From Verrucomicrobiota bacterium (GTDB lineage Bacteria; Verrucomicrobiota; Verrucomicrobiia; Chthoniobacterales; Terrimicrobiaceae), in contig JAGWWS010000006.1 of assembly GCA_018970255.1 (NCBI GenBank), positions 20,076 through 84,075 of the forward strand: 64,000 nt of DNA. The letters run 5' to 3'. Below, piece by piece: positions 22,282 through 30,628 of this stretch. How positions within the stretch are numbered: the stretch's first letter is position 1; each line of letters opens with the position of its first letter. The notes beneath the pieces were generated by a model. The model worked only from the letters and a program-made list of their open reading frames with translations. It searched no databases and was not told the DNA's origin. Both the position numbers and the translations under genes were made by a program.

Positions 22282-23382
22282 TCATAAAAGGTCGCGGGCG
22301 TGGCGGAAGCCGGTCAACTGGGCGGGGCGGGGGAGGTTTTTTGTGAGGGAGATTGTTTTGAAGGAGACGCCCATCGTTTCTGGATGCATGAGCATGCGGA
22401 TGGCTCGGAGTTTTTTTTGGGCGGCGGGGTCGGCGGCTTTTCCGTCGAGTTCGCAGAGGATTTTTTCGGCGGCGCCGATGATGAAGTGGTGCTGGTCGGT
22501 GTAGCCGTTTAGCTCGAATCCCGCGTCCACGGCGCAGCGGGCGAGGGCGGTGAAGTCGACATGGGCTGTGATGTCTTTTTCGCCGGGGGATTCGAGGGGG
22601 TTCGTGTCGCGGCGGTGGTTTGAGAAACAGGCGAGGGTTCCGGCGGAGCGGTGCGGGGCGAGGAGTTCGGCGGATTCCATTCCGTAGTCCACGGCGAGGA
22701 GGAAGCCGGATTGCATTTTGGAGGCGATGGATTGGAGTTGTTCGCTTTGACCGGTGCGGCGCTCGGTGCGGAAGCCGTCGGGGAGGTCGGTTTTCTCGCC
22801 GGGGTCGGGGGATTTTTCGAATGCGAACTTTTCGTTTCCGGCGACGAGGAGTTCGTGCCAGCGCCCGCCTTGGGCTTCGAGGAGGTCGAAGGGCAGGGCG
22901 TCGAAGAGTTCGTTGGAAAAATGGACGCCGTGGAAGGCGGGGAGTTCGCCGGCAGAGGCGACCCAATCGACGGTGAATCCTTCAAGGGTTTGTTCCTGTT
23001 TTTTTCGTAGCGCTGCGAATGGCTCGATGATGGTGAAGCGGGGCGGTTGCGGGGTTTTTTTGCGGAACGCTTCGAGGATGTCGCGGGCGAGGGTGCCGTC
23101 GTTCGCGCCTTGCTCGACGAGGGTGAAATTTTCCGGGTGCCCGAGGATTTCGGACATTTCGAGGAATTGCCCGGCGAGGATTTCGCCGTAGGCGGGGGCG
23201 ACGCTGACATTCGTGAAGAAGTCGCCGCCGCGCCCGACCGAGGCGCGACCGGAGGCGTAGTAGCCCTCGGCGGGGTCGTAGAGCGCGAGTTCCATGAAGC
23301 GCGAGAAGCGCATGGGACCGTGTGCGGCGATTTCCGCCGCGATGCGCCGCTCAAGGGCGGGTGACTTCGCGGACATAGACAT
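22282..23382 (-). CDS. MidA/NDUFAF7-like class I SAM-dependent methyltransferase
   Basis: A 366-residue protein of the MidA family (DUF185). The family signature is FMELALYDPAEGYYASG followed by GRGGDFFTNVSVAPAYGEIL, and VEQGANDGTLARDIL is the SAM-binding loop. SNELFDALPFD matches the conserved NELLDALPV segment. The eukaryotic homologue methylates an arginine of a complex I subunit; the bacterial substrate is not known. It overlaps the membrane-anchored protein gene upstream by about 30 bases. Confidence 0.88.
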   Translation of the reverse strand: MSMSAKSPALERRIAAEIAAHGPMRFSRFMELALYDPAEGYYASGRASVGRGGDFFTNVSVAPAYGEILAGQFLEMSEILGHPENFTLVEQGANDGTLARDILEAFRKKTPQPPRFTIIEPFAALRKKQEQTLEGFTVDWVASAGELPAFHGVHFSNELFDALPFDLLEAQGGRWHELLVAGNEKFAFEKSPDPGEKTDLPDGFRTERRTGQSEQLQSIASKMQSGFLLAVDYGMESAELLAPHRSAGTLACFSNHRRDTNPLESPGEKDITAHVDFTALARCAVDAGFELNGYTDQHHFIIGAAEKILCELDGKAADPAAQKKLRAIRMLMHPETMGVSFKTISLTKNLPRPAQLTGFRHARDLL

Positions 23383-24847
23383 TCACCTGCCCGCCGGCGC
23401 CCTTGCGGACATCCATGATTTGGAACGGGCGCTGGCTGTCGCGCGAGATGGACGAGCCGTTGGCTGGGGCGGACATGCCTTCGGGGTATTGGACGATGAT
23501 TCGGACATTGTCCGTGCGCCCGCCGAAGCCAAGTGCGCGGGCTGGGGCGCGCATGACCGCACGGTCGCCACCGGCGGCGGTGACATTGAAATCGCCGCGC
23601 AGGTAAAGGCGCTCGCCGGCGGTGCCGCGGCGGGCGAGTTCCTGGATTTCGGAAACGCCGACGAGCCTGCCGCGGGGCATGCGGCCGGCATCGTAAACAT
23701 TCCAAATGCGCGAACCGGCTGCGGCGATGGCTTTCGGCGGGGTGGGGGATGGCGAGGCGCCGGGCAGCGGGGTGGGGGACGAAACGGGAATCGCAACGGC
23801 GACGGGAATCGGCGGAGTGGGGGAGGGGCTCTCGACGGGAATGGCGGCGCGGACTTCGATTTCCTTGACGGCGGCAACAGCCGGCAAAACGGGAATGGGC
23901 GTGGCTGCCGGGGCTGCGGCGATTTCGTTGCTGTCCACGGCGAGGGGTTTTTCGACGCGCATGAGGCGTGCGGTTTGGAACGGGTCTTCCGTGGGTTTTT
24001 TGCCGTCCTTGCCGGTAGAGGCAAGTTTTGCCCGGCGCTGGAAGTGTTCGTGTTTCGCATCGGCATCGCGCTGGCGGGCGGCGTCCACAACGGGGAGGCC
24101 GGCGGCGACATTGAGCGACTCGGGCGGTTCGAGCGTGAAGGTGCCGTCGGCGGAGGCGGACTCGTAGCTCGGATACATGATGGAGACGGTGGTGAGCTTC
24201 ACGCGCCCGTCGGGGAGGTGTGCGGCGTGGATGACGGCGGCGAGTTCGTTCTCGCGCTTGAGGTCGATGTCGAGCCCGGTGAGGAGCGTGCGGTGGAGCG
24301 CGGGGACCGAGCGTTTCGTGGCGGGGAAGATTTGCTCGATGAGGAGGTTCGGGTCGTCCTTTGATTGCGCGACGGCGACGACTCCGGAGGTAAAAAAATC
24401 GCCGCCGGTGAGTTCGTAGGAGTCGAGGATATTGAAGGTGCCAATGACATAGGGGACGAGCCCGTCGGCGGGTTTGAAATTCCTGATGTAGTTGCGCAGG
24501 AGGGTTTCGTTCGTGCGCTCGAGTTGGCGCGGGCGCATCGAGCCGTAGCGGTCGAGGAGCTGTGGGGCCCGCAGGAATTCGCCCCGCGGGGCGGCGGTGA
24601 GCTCGAAGCGTTTCGTGGGATCGATTTTCCCGAGCCGCGAGAGGACGCGGTAGCTCAGCGGCTTCTCTGGGTTTCCAAAGACATAGAAACTGCCGATCCA
24701 GCACGCGATGGCGATGCCGATGAAAATGAGGATGAGGACGGTCCAGCCGAAGAGTCCGTCATCGCTTTTTTGGCGTGCAGGGCGGACCGAGTCGTCGGGG
24801 TCCTTGAACCAGGCGCGGCTGTTCGGCGTTTCCCTGTCGGGCGGCAT
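23351..24847 (-). CDS. Membrane-anchored protein of unknown function with proline-rich linker
   Basis: A 498-residue protein. A short polar N-terminus rich in Asp and Arg precedes one transmembrane helix (about 32-54, FGWTVLILIFIGIAIACWIG). A periplasmic region of about 250 residues follows, then a Pro/Ser/Thr-rich linker (around 310-365, repeats like SPTPPIP) and a C-terminal domain of about 120 residues ending YVREVTRP. I do not recognise a family. The ATG at 24847 lies just inside the neighbouring Fe-S carrier gene end (4 bases away). It is likely co-transcribed with the methyltransferase gene. Confidence 0.75.
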   Translation of the reverse strand: MPPDRETPNSRAWFKDPDDSVRPARQKSDDGLFGWTVLILIFIGIAIACWIGSFYVFGNPEKPLSYRVLSRLGKIDPTKRFELTAAPRGEFLRAPQLLDRYGSMRPRQLERTNETLLRNYIRNFKPADGLVPYVIGTFNILDSYELTGGDFFTSGVVAVAQSKDDPNLLIEQIFPATKRSVPALHRTLLTGLDIDLKRENELAAVIHAAHLPDGRVKLTTVSIMYPSYESASADGTFTLEPPESLNVAAGLPVVDAARQRDADAKHEHFQRRAKLASTGKDGKKPTEDPFQTARLMRVEKPLAVDSNEIAAAPAATPIPVLPAVAAVKEIEVRAAIPVESPSPTPPIPVAVAIPVSSPTPLPGASPSPTPPKAIAAAGSRIWNVYDAGRMPRGRLVGVSEIQELARRGTAGERLYLRGDFNVTAAGGDRAVMRAPARALGFGGRTDNVRIIVQYPEGMSAPANGSSISRDSQRPFQIMDVRKGAGGQVNVYVREVTRP

Positions 24848-24851
24848 GGTG

Positions 24852-25181
24852 TCAGGCGCGCGCCGCTTCCGCCGGCTCGAACGAGGTGCCGCAGCCGCAG
24901 GAGCGGGCGGCTTGGGGATTGCGGATGCGGAAGCCGGCTCCGGAGAGCCCGTCCTCGTAGTCGAGCGCGCAACCGCGCAGGTGGTCCAGGCTTTGCGGGT
25001 CGATGAAAACGCGGGCGCCGAGGTGCTCAATGGTGGAGTCGCCTTCGCGGGGCTGCCCGATTTCCATGACATATTGGAGCCCGGCGCAACCGCCCTTCTC
25101 GACCGAGAGCCTCAACCCGCCGCCTTTTTCGGCAGCGAGATCCAGAAGCGCGCGCGCGGCGTTGTCCGTAATGCTGACCAC
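24852..25181 (-). CDS. A-type iron-sulfur carrier (HesB/IscA/ErpA family)
   Basis: A 109-residue protein starting with GTG. It has the three conserved cysteines of A-type carriers: KGGCAGLQY near residue 32 and the C-terminal CGCGTSF pair. Such proteins hold and pass on Fe-S clusters. The neighbours are not other Fe-S assembly genes, and the cysteine desulfurase of the window lies 31 kb away. It diverges from mutL with only 40 bases between starts. Confidence 0.93.
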   Translation of the reverse strand: MVSITDNAARALLDLAAEKGGGLRLSVEKGGCAGLQYVMEIGQPREGDSTIEHLGARVFIDPQSLDHLRGCALDYEDGLSGAGFRIRNPQAARSCGCGTSFEPAEAARA

Positions 25182-25221
25182 GCTCTTTTCTTAAAAACGA
25201 AACCGTGCAAAGTCAAACGGC

Positions 25222-26931
25222 ATGGGAAAAATCCGGTTGCTTGCCGATGAAATCGCCAGCCAGGTGGCGGCGGGCGAGGTGGTCGAGCGCCCGGCTTCGG
25301 TGGTGAAGGAACTCGTCGAAAACAGCGTGGATGCGGGCGCGCGGCGGATCTCGGTGGAATTCGCGCGCGGGGGGGCGAGGCTGGTGCGGGTGGTGGACGA
25401 CGGGTGCGGGATGGACCGCGAGGATGCATTGATGAGCCTCGAGAGGCATGCGACGAGCAAGATCCGCACCGCGCAGGATTTGGCGGCGGTGGCAACGATG
25501 GGGTTTCGCGGCGAGGCGCTGCCGAGCATCGCGAGCGTCTCGCGCTTCACGATGCGGACGCGGCAAGCGGGGGCGGATTCGGGCACCGAGGTGCGCGTCG
25601 CGGGCGGCAGGCTCGAGGGCGTGGAGGAGAGCGGCTGTGCGCCGGGGACGGAAATCGAGGTCGAGTCGATTTTTTTCAATTTGCCCGCGAGGAAAAAATT
25701 CCTGCGCGGCGAGGAGACGGAGTCGGCGCGCATCGTCCACCAAATGCAATCGCTCGCGCTCGCGCATCCGGGGGTCTCTATGACGCTCGCGCGGGATGGA
25801 AGGCGGCTCTGGCAGGCGCCGTCCACCGACGACCCCGGGGTGAGGATCCGCGACCTGCTGGGGGCGGATTTTTTTGCAAGGCTGCTGGCTGTCGACGAGG
25901 TGGAGGCGAATGGCATCCGGATTGGGGGATTTATCTCGAAGCCGGGCGAGGGGCGTCCCGACCGCGAGCTGCAATTCGTGGTGCTGAACGGGCGCGTGGT
26001 GCATTGCCCGGCGGTGTTCCAGCCGCTGCGGGAGGCTTATGCGGAGGGCTTGCCGAAGGGGAGGAATCCGCTGGCGGTTTTGCGCATCGAGATGGACCCG
26101 CTGGCGTTCGACTGCAATGTGCATCCGGCGAAGCGCGAGGTGCGGCTGCATCGTCCGGACCTCGTGAGGCAGGCGGTGTATGCGGCGGCGCGCGGGGCTT
26201 TGGAGAAATTGCGCAAGCCGGCGGTGCCTGTGCGGCGGGTGGAGGTGGAGAGGGAATCGCCGCCGGCTCCCACTCCGCAACCGGCGGCGATGGCTCTCGC
26301 TCCGGCTGCGCAACGCGAAATTCCGGTGGTCGTGGCACCCCAGCCCGCCCAGGAAAACGGAATCGATTTCCGGATGGTCGGGGGGCTCGGCGGGAAGTGG
26401 ATTTTGATGGAGGGCGACGATGGTCTCGTGATCGTGGACGTGCGGGCGGCTTCGGAGCGGATTCTTTTCGAGCGGCTGCGGCGCGAGTCTGCAAGCGGCT
26501 CGGCGCCGTCGCAGAGGTTGTTGTTGCCCGAGGTGGTGGAGTTGGCGGCGAAGGATGCGGTATGGATTTCGGAGAACCTTGAGCCGTTGCGGGCGGCGGG
26601 TTTTGTTGTCGAGCCGTTCGGCGGGACTTCTTTTAAAATCGAGGCGTTGCCTGCCTGCCTTGCGGGGCGGGGGGCGGCGGGGGCGCTGCTGGATGTTTGC
26701 GAAACACTTCGGGCGACAGGATTGCTCGGTGCGGGGCAGCCGGCGCTGGATGCGCTGGTGAGGTCGGTCTCGCGCATCGCGGCGCTGAATGGCTTCGACT
26801 ACGAGGAGGGCGCGGCGCGGCGGCTCGTGCGGGAGTTGCTTGCCTGTGAGTTGCCGTATGCGTGCCCGCAGGGGCGACCAACGATGATCCAGTGGTCGCG
26901 CCCGGAGCTCGACCGGAAATTCGGGCGGTAG
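25222..26931 (+). CDS. mutL: DNA mismatch repair protein MutL
   Basis: A 569-residue MutL. The N-terminal GHKL ATPase is intact: KELVENSVDAGA, DDGCGMDRED and TMGFRGEALPSI. A Pro/Ala-rich linker joins it to the dimerisation domain. The endonuclease motif, DQHAxxE in nicking MutL proteins, reads DVRAASE (D406-E412), and the downstream CPHGRP reads CPQGRP (from C548). Both metal-ligand positions are altered, so nicking activity is doubtful. It is the first gene of a plus-strand run through to the small lipoprotein. Confidence 0.95.
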   Translation: MGKIRLLADEIASQVAAGEVVERPASVVKELVENSVDAGARRISVEFARGGARLVRVVDDGCGMDREDALMSLERHATSKIRTAQDLAAVATMGFRGEALPSIASVSRFTMRTRQAGADSGTEVRVAGGRLEGVEESGCAPGTEIEVESIFFNLPARKKFLRGEETESARIVHQMQSLALAHPGVSMTLARDGRRLWQAPSTDDPGVRIRDLLGADFFARLLAVDEVEANGIRIGGFISKPGEGRPDRELQFVVLNGRVVHCPAVFQPLREAYAEGLPKGRNPLAVLRIEMDPLAFDCNVHPAKREVRLHRPDLVRQAVYAAARGALEKLRKPAVPVRRVEVERESPPAPTPQPAAMALAPAAQREIPVVVAPQPAQENGIDFRMVGGLGGKWILMEGDDGLVIVDVRAASERILFERLRRESASGSAPSQRLLLPEVVELAAKDAVWISENLEPLRAAGFVVEPFGGTSFKIEALPACLAGRGAAGALLDVCETLRATGLLGAGQPALDALVRSVSRIAALNGFDYEEGAARRLVRELLACELPYACPQGRPTMIQWSRPELDRKFGR

Positions 26932-26978
26932 AGCGCCCGCGGGTTGCCATGGTTTTCCGGATGTGAGAGGAATTTTGC

Positions 26979-27440
26979 ATGCCCGATTTGCGCATCGAGC
27001 CAGCGACGATGGACGACCTGCCGGAACTTTCCGGGCTGTTGAACGACCTTTTCACGCTTGAGGCGGATTTCGCACCCGATCCTGCGAAGCAATCGCGCGG
27101 GTTGCGGTTGATTTTGGAGCAGCCTTCGCGGGGGCGGATTTTCGTTTTGCGCAACGACCGGATGATCGTTGGCATGATCAACCTTTTGATCACCATCAGC
27201 ACGGCGGAGGGGGGATTTGTCCTGCTCCTCGAGGACCTCGTGGTGCACCGGGACCACAGGCGGCTGGGCTACGGGTCGCGGCTCTTGCGGCATGCGGTGG
27301 GGTTCGCGCGCGAAAAAAAATTCCTGCGGATCACGCTGCTCACGCACGAGCAGGACGGGGTGCGCGGGTTTTATTTGAAACACGGGTTCTGCGAGAGCGG
27401 AATGCGGACGATGAGGCTTCTTGTGGGCGATGAAAGCTGA
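26979..27440 (+). CDS. GNAT family N-acetyltransferase
   Basis: A 153-residue single-domain acetyltransferase. The acetyl-CoA binding motif A is HRDHRRLGYGSRLL (R..GxGxxL form), and the C-terminal FYLKHGF is the conserved motif B segment. The acceptor substrate is unknown. Its end overlaps the start of larB by 11 bases. Confidence 0.9.
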   Translation: MPDLRIEPATMDDLPELSGLLNDLFTLEADFAPDPAKQSRGLRLILEQPSRGRIFVLRNDRMIVGMINLLITISTAEGGFVLLLEDLVVHRDHRRLGYGSRLLRHAVGFAREKKFLRITLLTHEQDGVRGFYLKHGFCESGMRTMRLLVGDES

Positions 27441-28107
27441 CCCCTCTTTCGCGCGTGTGGACCTCGAGCGGGCGCGGCGGTGCGGGCGCCCGGAGACGAT
27501 TCTTTGCGCGGGGAAATTGCCCTCGGAAGTGGCTTCGATCGCGGCAACCCTGCGCGCTGCGGGACAGCCTGTGCTCGCGACGCGGGCTGAGCAGGCGCAC
27601 TTCGATGCGGTGGCGGCGGAGTTTCCCGATGCGGTGTGGCATTCGCGCGCGCGCTGCATCACGATCGGCAGGGACAAATCGGCGGAGGGGGGCTTCGCGG
27701 TGGGCGTGGTTTGTGCCGGCACGGCGGACCTGCCGGTCGCCGACGAGGCGGCGGTGGTCTTGGACTTTTTCGGGCGTCGCGTGGACCGGGTGGCGGATGT
27801 GGGTGTGGCTGGGCTGCACAGGCTGCTCGGCGAGGTGGACAGGCTGCGGGCGTGCGGGGTTTTGGTCGTGGTGGCGGGGATGGAGGGGACGCTGCCGAGT
27901 GTGGTGGCGGGTTTGGTGGACCGACCGTTGATTGCGGTTCCGACGAGTGTTGGATACGGGGCGAACCTCGGTGGGCTCTCGGCGCTGCTGGCGATGCTCA
28001 CGAGCTGTGCGAGCCGCGTGACGGTGGTGAATATCGACAACGGGTTCGGCGCCGCGTGCGCGGCGGATGCCATCCTGCGCCTCGCGGAGGGCACGAGCGT
28101 TGGGTAG
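27430..28107 (+). CDS. larB: Nickel pincer cofactor biosynthesis protein LarB
   Basis: A 225-residue protein with the PurE-like core of LarB. The segments CAGTADLPVADEA, DVGVAGLHRLL and VAGMEGTLPSVVAGLVDRP are typical. LarB carboxylates the pyridinium ring of nicotinic acid adenine dinucleotide at the first step to the nickel-pincer cofactor of lactate racemase-type enzymes. The ATG at 27430 gives the start MKADPSF; a GTG three codons earlier is an alternative. larA, larC and larE are not in this window. Confidence 0.9.
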   Translation: MKADPSFARVDLERARRCGRPETILCAGKLPSEVASIAATLRAAGQPVLATRAEQAHFDAVAAEFPDAVWHSRARCITIGRDKSAEGGFAVGVVCAGTADLPVADEAAVVLDFFGRRVDRVADVGVAGLHRLLGEVDRLRACGVLVVVAGMEGTLPSVVAGLVDRPLIAVPTSVGYGANLGGLSALLAMLTSCASRVTVVNIDNGFGAACAADAILRLAEGTSVG

Positions 28108-29068
28108 CGCGCCCGCCACGGCGTTCGTGCTCGGGGCGGGGTTGGGCACGCGGTTGCGTCCGCTCACGGATTCGCTGCCGAAGCCGCTCGTGCCGGTTTT
28201 CAACAAGCCGCTTTTGACATTTGCGTTCGACCATTTGATTGCCTCGGGCGTGGAGCGTTTTGTGGTCAACACCCACCACCGCCCCGAAGCCTATGCGCGC
28301 ATTCTCGGCGAAAAAAACGGCAGGGCGGAATACCGCGGGCGCCCGGTTTTTTTCCGGCACGAACCGGTTTTGCTCGAGACCGGCGGCGGAATCAAAAACG
28401 CGCAGGACCTCATCGGCGACTCGGACTTTGTGTCCTACAACGGCGATGTGCTGGCTGCCTTCCCGCTGTCTCCGTTGCTGGCAACCCACGCGGGGTCGGG
28501 GAATATCGCAACGCTCGCGCTGAGAAGTTCCGGTGCGGAGAGGCGCGTGCAGTTCGATTCCGCCAGCGGGCGGATTACCGACTTGCGGGGAACCATTGGT
28601 GGCAGGACCGAGCCGGCTTTTCTTTTCACGGGTGTGGCGGTTTTTTCGCCGGAGATTTTTCGGCACATCGAAAAAGGTGCGATAGTTTCGGTGATCCCGG
28701 TGCTTGCGGAGTTGGTGCGCCGTGGTGCCCCGGTGGGCGGGGTGCTGGTGGATTCGGGAAGTTGGTTCGATATCGGGAACCCCCAAGCCTATCTTGCTGT
28801 CCACCGCACCATCGCGGCGGGCGGCGCGGCATTTGACTACTTGCGCTCGGATTGGATCCCGCGGGTTTCGCCAAATGCGGAGGTTTCCGGTTCGGCAAAG
28901 TTGGAGGGATGCTCGTGCGTCGGCTCCGGTGCAAGGATTGAAGCCGGTGCGGTGCTGCGCGACACGGTTGTGTGGTCCGGCGCGCGGGTGGGAGCGGGAA
29001 CCACCCTTGAAAACGCCGTTGTGTCCCCGGACTGGATTTTCCAAGTTGGCGGGGAAGAAAAACCATGA
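28100..29068 (+). CDS. NTP transferase domain protein (sugar-1-phosphate nucleotidyltransferase)
   Basis: A 322-residue protein. The N-terminal GLGTRLRPLTDSLPKPLVP is the nucleotidyl-transfer signature, with the SYNGD metal-binding Asp and FDIGNPQAYL further on. A short C-terminal stretch (about 265-320) has hexapeptide-like left-handed helix turns. It probably activates a sugar phosphate such as mannose- or glucose-1-phosphate, or MurNAc/GlcNAc-1-phosphate as in MurU. The TTG at 28100 is the likely start, overlapping the larB stop by eight bases; no ATG is suitably placed. Confidence 0.85.
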   Translation: MGSAPATAFVLGAGLGTRLRPLTDSLPKPLVPVFNKPLLTFAFDHLIASGVERFVVNTHHRPEAYARILGEKNGRAEYRGRPVFFRHEPVLLETGGGIKNAQDLIGDSDFVSYNGDVLAAFPLSPLLATHAGSGNIATLALRSSGAERRVQFDSASGRITDLRGTIGGRTEPAFLFTGVAVFSPEIFRHIEKGAIVSVIPVLAELVRRGAPVGGVLVDSGSWFDIGNPQAYLAVHRTIAAGGAAFDYLRSDWIPRVSPNAEVSGSAKLEGCSCVGSGARIEAGAVLRDTVVWSGARVGAGTTLENAVVSPDWIFQVGGEEKP

Positions 29069-29463
29069 GTCCCAAAATCGCCGCCCAACTTCTTGCGACA
29101 GGGCTTGTTTTTTCCATGGTTTCCTGCGCCACGAAAACTTTCGACGAATCGAACGCGCCGCATTACGCGGTGGCGGCGAAGTTCGCGCCGTTCTACCGGT
29201 TCGGTCCGATGCAACCCGGCGGCCCCGACCTTTCGCTCCGTGCCGGCGACCGGCTCCGACTGTTGCGCCGCGAGATGGGATTCAGTTTTGTGAAAATTCC
29301 CGATGGGCGGACCGGCTATGTCGCCAACGATGCGGTCAAGCCCGCGCCCGCTCCATCGCCGGCGCCCGCCCCGAAAAAGCGCGCCGCCCCAAAGCTGGCG
29401 CCATCCCCCCAGCCAACTCCCACCGCCCCCGGCGGCGGTCCGTTTCCCGAATTCCGGTTTTGA
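29065..29463 (+). CDS. Small secreted protein, probable lipoprotein with SH3-like domain
   Basis: A 132-residue protein. The N-terminus is a hydrophobic signal ending MVSCATK, a plausible though imperfect lipobox with Cys21. The centre (RAGDRLRLLRREMGFSFVKI and then GRTGYVAND) has the pattern of a bacterial SH3 domain. The C-terminus is Pro/Ala/Lys-rich. It starts in ATGA overlap with the nucleotidyltransferase gene. A cell-wall-binding role is possible but unproven. Confidence 0.7.
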   Translation: MSPKIAAQLLATGLVFSMVSCATKTFDESNAPHYAVAAKFAPFYRFGPMQPGGPDLSLRAGDRLRLLRREMGFSFVKIPDGRTGYVANDAVKPAPAPSPAPAPKKRAAPKLAPSPQPTPTAPGGGPFPEFRF

Positions 29464-29518
29464 AAACACGCCGCCGAGCCGGGGCGAAAACCGGAATGGA
29501 TTTTTTTCAAATTTTATC

Positions 29519-29546
29519 TTGCCGATTCCAGGCCGACCTGTAGTTT
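29519..29546 (+). promoter_or_regulatory. Possible promoter of the rplD operon
   Basis: TTGCCG (29519-29524) and TAGTTT (29541-29546) with a 16-base spacer and TG just before the -10. The match is weak. Spacer and form resemble the candidate ahead of rplA. Confidence 0.25.
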
Positions 29547-29577
29547 CACCCGTCCCGTCAGATTCCGCAGGGTGTTG

Positions 29578-29601
29578 AAACCACGGCATCGTGGTTTTTT
29601 T
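29578..29601 (+). terminator. Hairpin with T-run ahead of the rplD operon
   Basis: AAACCACG (29578-29585) pairs with CGTGGTTT (29590-29597) around GCAT, and a run of seven T follows (29595-29601). It is a good intrinsic terminator. It could end the mutL-lipoprotein transcript or act as an attenuator in the ribosomal operon leader, since it lies after the promoter-like site and 116 bases before rplD. Confidence 0.7.
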
Positions 29602-29637
29602 GTCCCCTTAAACCGGGACCGTCGGGAACAAAGAACA

Positions 29638-29721
29638 ATGACCAATAGCGCCGCCAAACTTGCCTTCAAGCCGTCCCGGACCGGGGGAGTGCGGCGCGCC
29701 ACGATGCGATTTTCCAAATGA
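29638..29721 (+). CDS. 27-aa leader ORF coupled to rplD
   Basis: An ATG-started ORF of 27 codons, [20 protein letters not shown] and then ATMRFSK, whose TGA overlaps the rplD ATG as ATGA. The peptide is basic and resembles no ribosomal protein that I know. It occupies the position where rplC would normally stand. It may be a leader peptide that sets rplD translation, or a chance ORF. Confidence 0.4.
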   Translation: MTNSAAKLAFKPSRTGGVRRATMRFSK

Positions 29722-30335
29722 GCGCCACAGTCCTTACAGCCGCAGCCGCCGCCAAGGCGAAGATCGAACTCATCAGCGACGAGGCAAAGGGCAACCAAGC
29801 CGTCCACGATGTCGTCGTCGCCCTGCAAGCCGCCCGCCGCAGCGGCACCGCTTGCACCAAGACCAAAGGCGACGTCGCCCTCTCCGGGCGCAAACCCTGG
29901 CGCCAAAAGGGCACCGGCCGTGCGCGCGCCGGATATTTTTCCAGTCCAGTCTGGGTCGGCGGCGGCGTGGCCCACGGTCCCAAGCCCCGCGATTACTCGA
30001 AGAACGTTCCCCGCGCCGTCAAGAAACTCGCATTCCGCAAAGCGCTCAGCGCGCGCATTGCCCTTGGCGATGTCCTGTTGGTCGACTCCTTCGCCGTCGC
30101 GGAGCCCAAGACGAAAAAATTCGTCGCCCTTTTGAAATCCACTTCCCCGGATTCCCGCAAGACGCTCGTGGTCTCCGAGGGATTCGACGAAACCACTTTC
30201 AAGGCGGCCCGCAACGTGCCCGCCGCCCAACTCGCCCGCGCCGCGGATGTGAACACCGAGCACCTGCTCGCGTTCGACAAAATCATCCTCACCCGCGGCG
30301 CCCTCGAAAAAATTTCCGAACGCCTCGCGCCATGA
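29718..30335 (+). CDS. rplD: 50S ribosomal protein L4
   Basis: A 205-residue L4 with the exit-tunnel loop region [14 protein letters not shown] and GPKPRDYS. In E. coli L4 represses its own operon by binding the S10 leader; here the cluster begins at rplD because rpsJ and rplC are missing upstream. Its stop overlaps rplW by four bases. Confidence 0.96.
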   Translation: MSATVLTAAAAAKAKIELISDEAKGNQAVHDVVVALQAARRSGTACTKTKGDVALSGRKPWRQKGTGRARAGYFSSPVWVGGGVAHGPKPRDYSKNVPRAVKKLAFRKALSARIALGDVLLVDSFAVAEPKTKKFVALLKSTSPDSRKTLVVSEGFDETTFKAARNVPAAQLARAADVNTEHLLAFDKIILTRGALEKISERLAP

Positions 30336-30616
30336 ACGAAGTCCACGACCACATCGAGTCCGTCCTGCTCACCGAGAAGGCGACCATCCTCTCGGAGAAG
30401 CTCAACAAATATGTCTTCCGCGTGCGCCCGTCCGCGAACAAGCTCCAAATCAAGCGCGCCATCGAGGTGATCTTCAAAAAGAAAGTCGCCGATGTGAACA
30501 CCGCCAACTTCGCCGGCAAGAAAAAGCGCGAGCGCCGCGCCGACTTCGGCCGCCGCGCGCATTGGAAAAAGGCGATCGTGACACTCAAGGAGGGCGAGAA
30601 ACTCGACTTCGTCTAA
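30332..30616 (+). CDS. rplW: 50S ribosomal protein L23
   Basis: A 94-residue L23 with the family segments LLTEKATILSEKLNKYVF and RPSANKLQIKRAIEVIF. L23 lies at the tunnel exit and docks trigger factor and SRP. The ATG at 30332 overlaps the rplD stop. Confidence 0.95.
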   Translation: MNEVHDHIESVLLTEKATILSEKLNKYVFRVRPSANKLQIKRAIEVIFKKKVADVNTANFAGKKKRERRADFGRRAHWKKAIVTLKEGEKLDFV

Positions 30617-30628
30617 GGAGACACCGAC

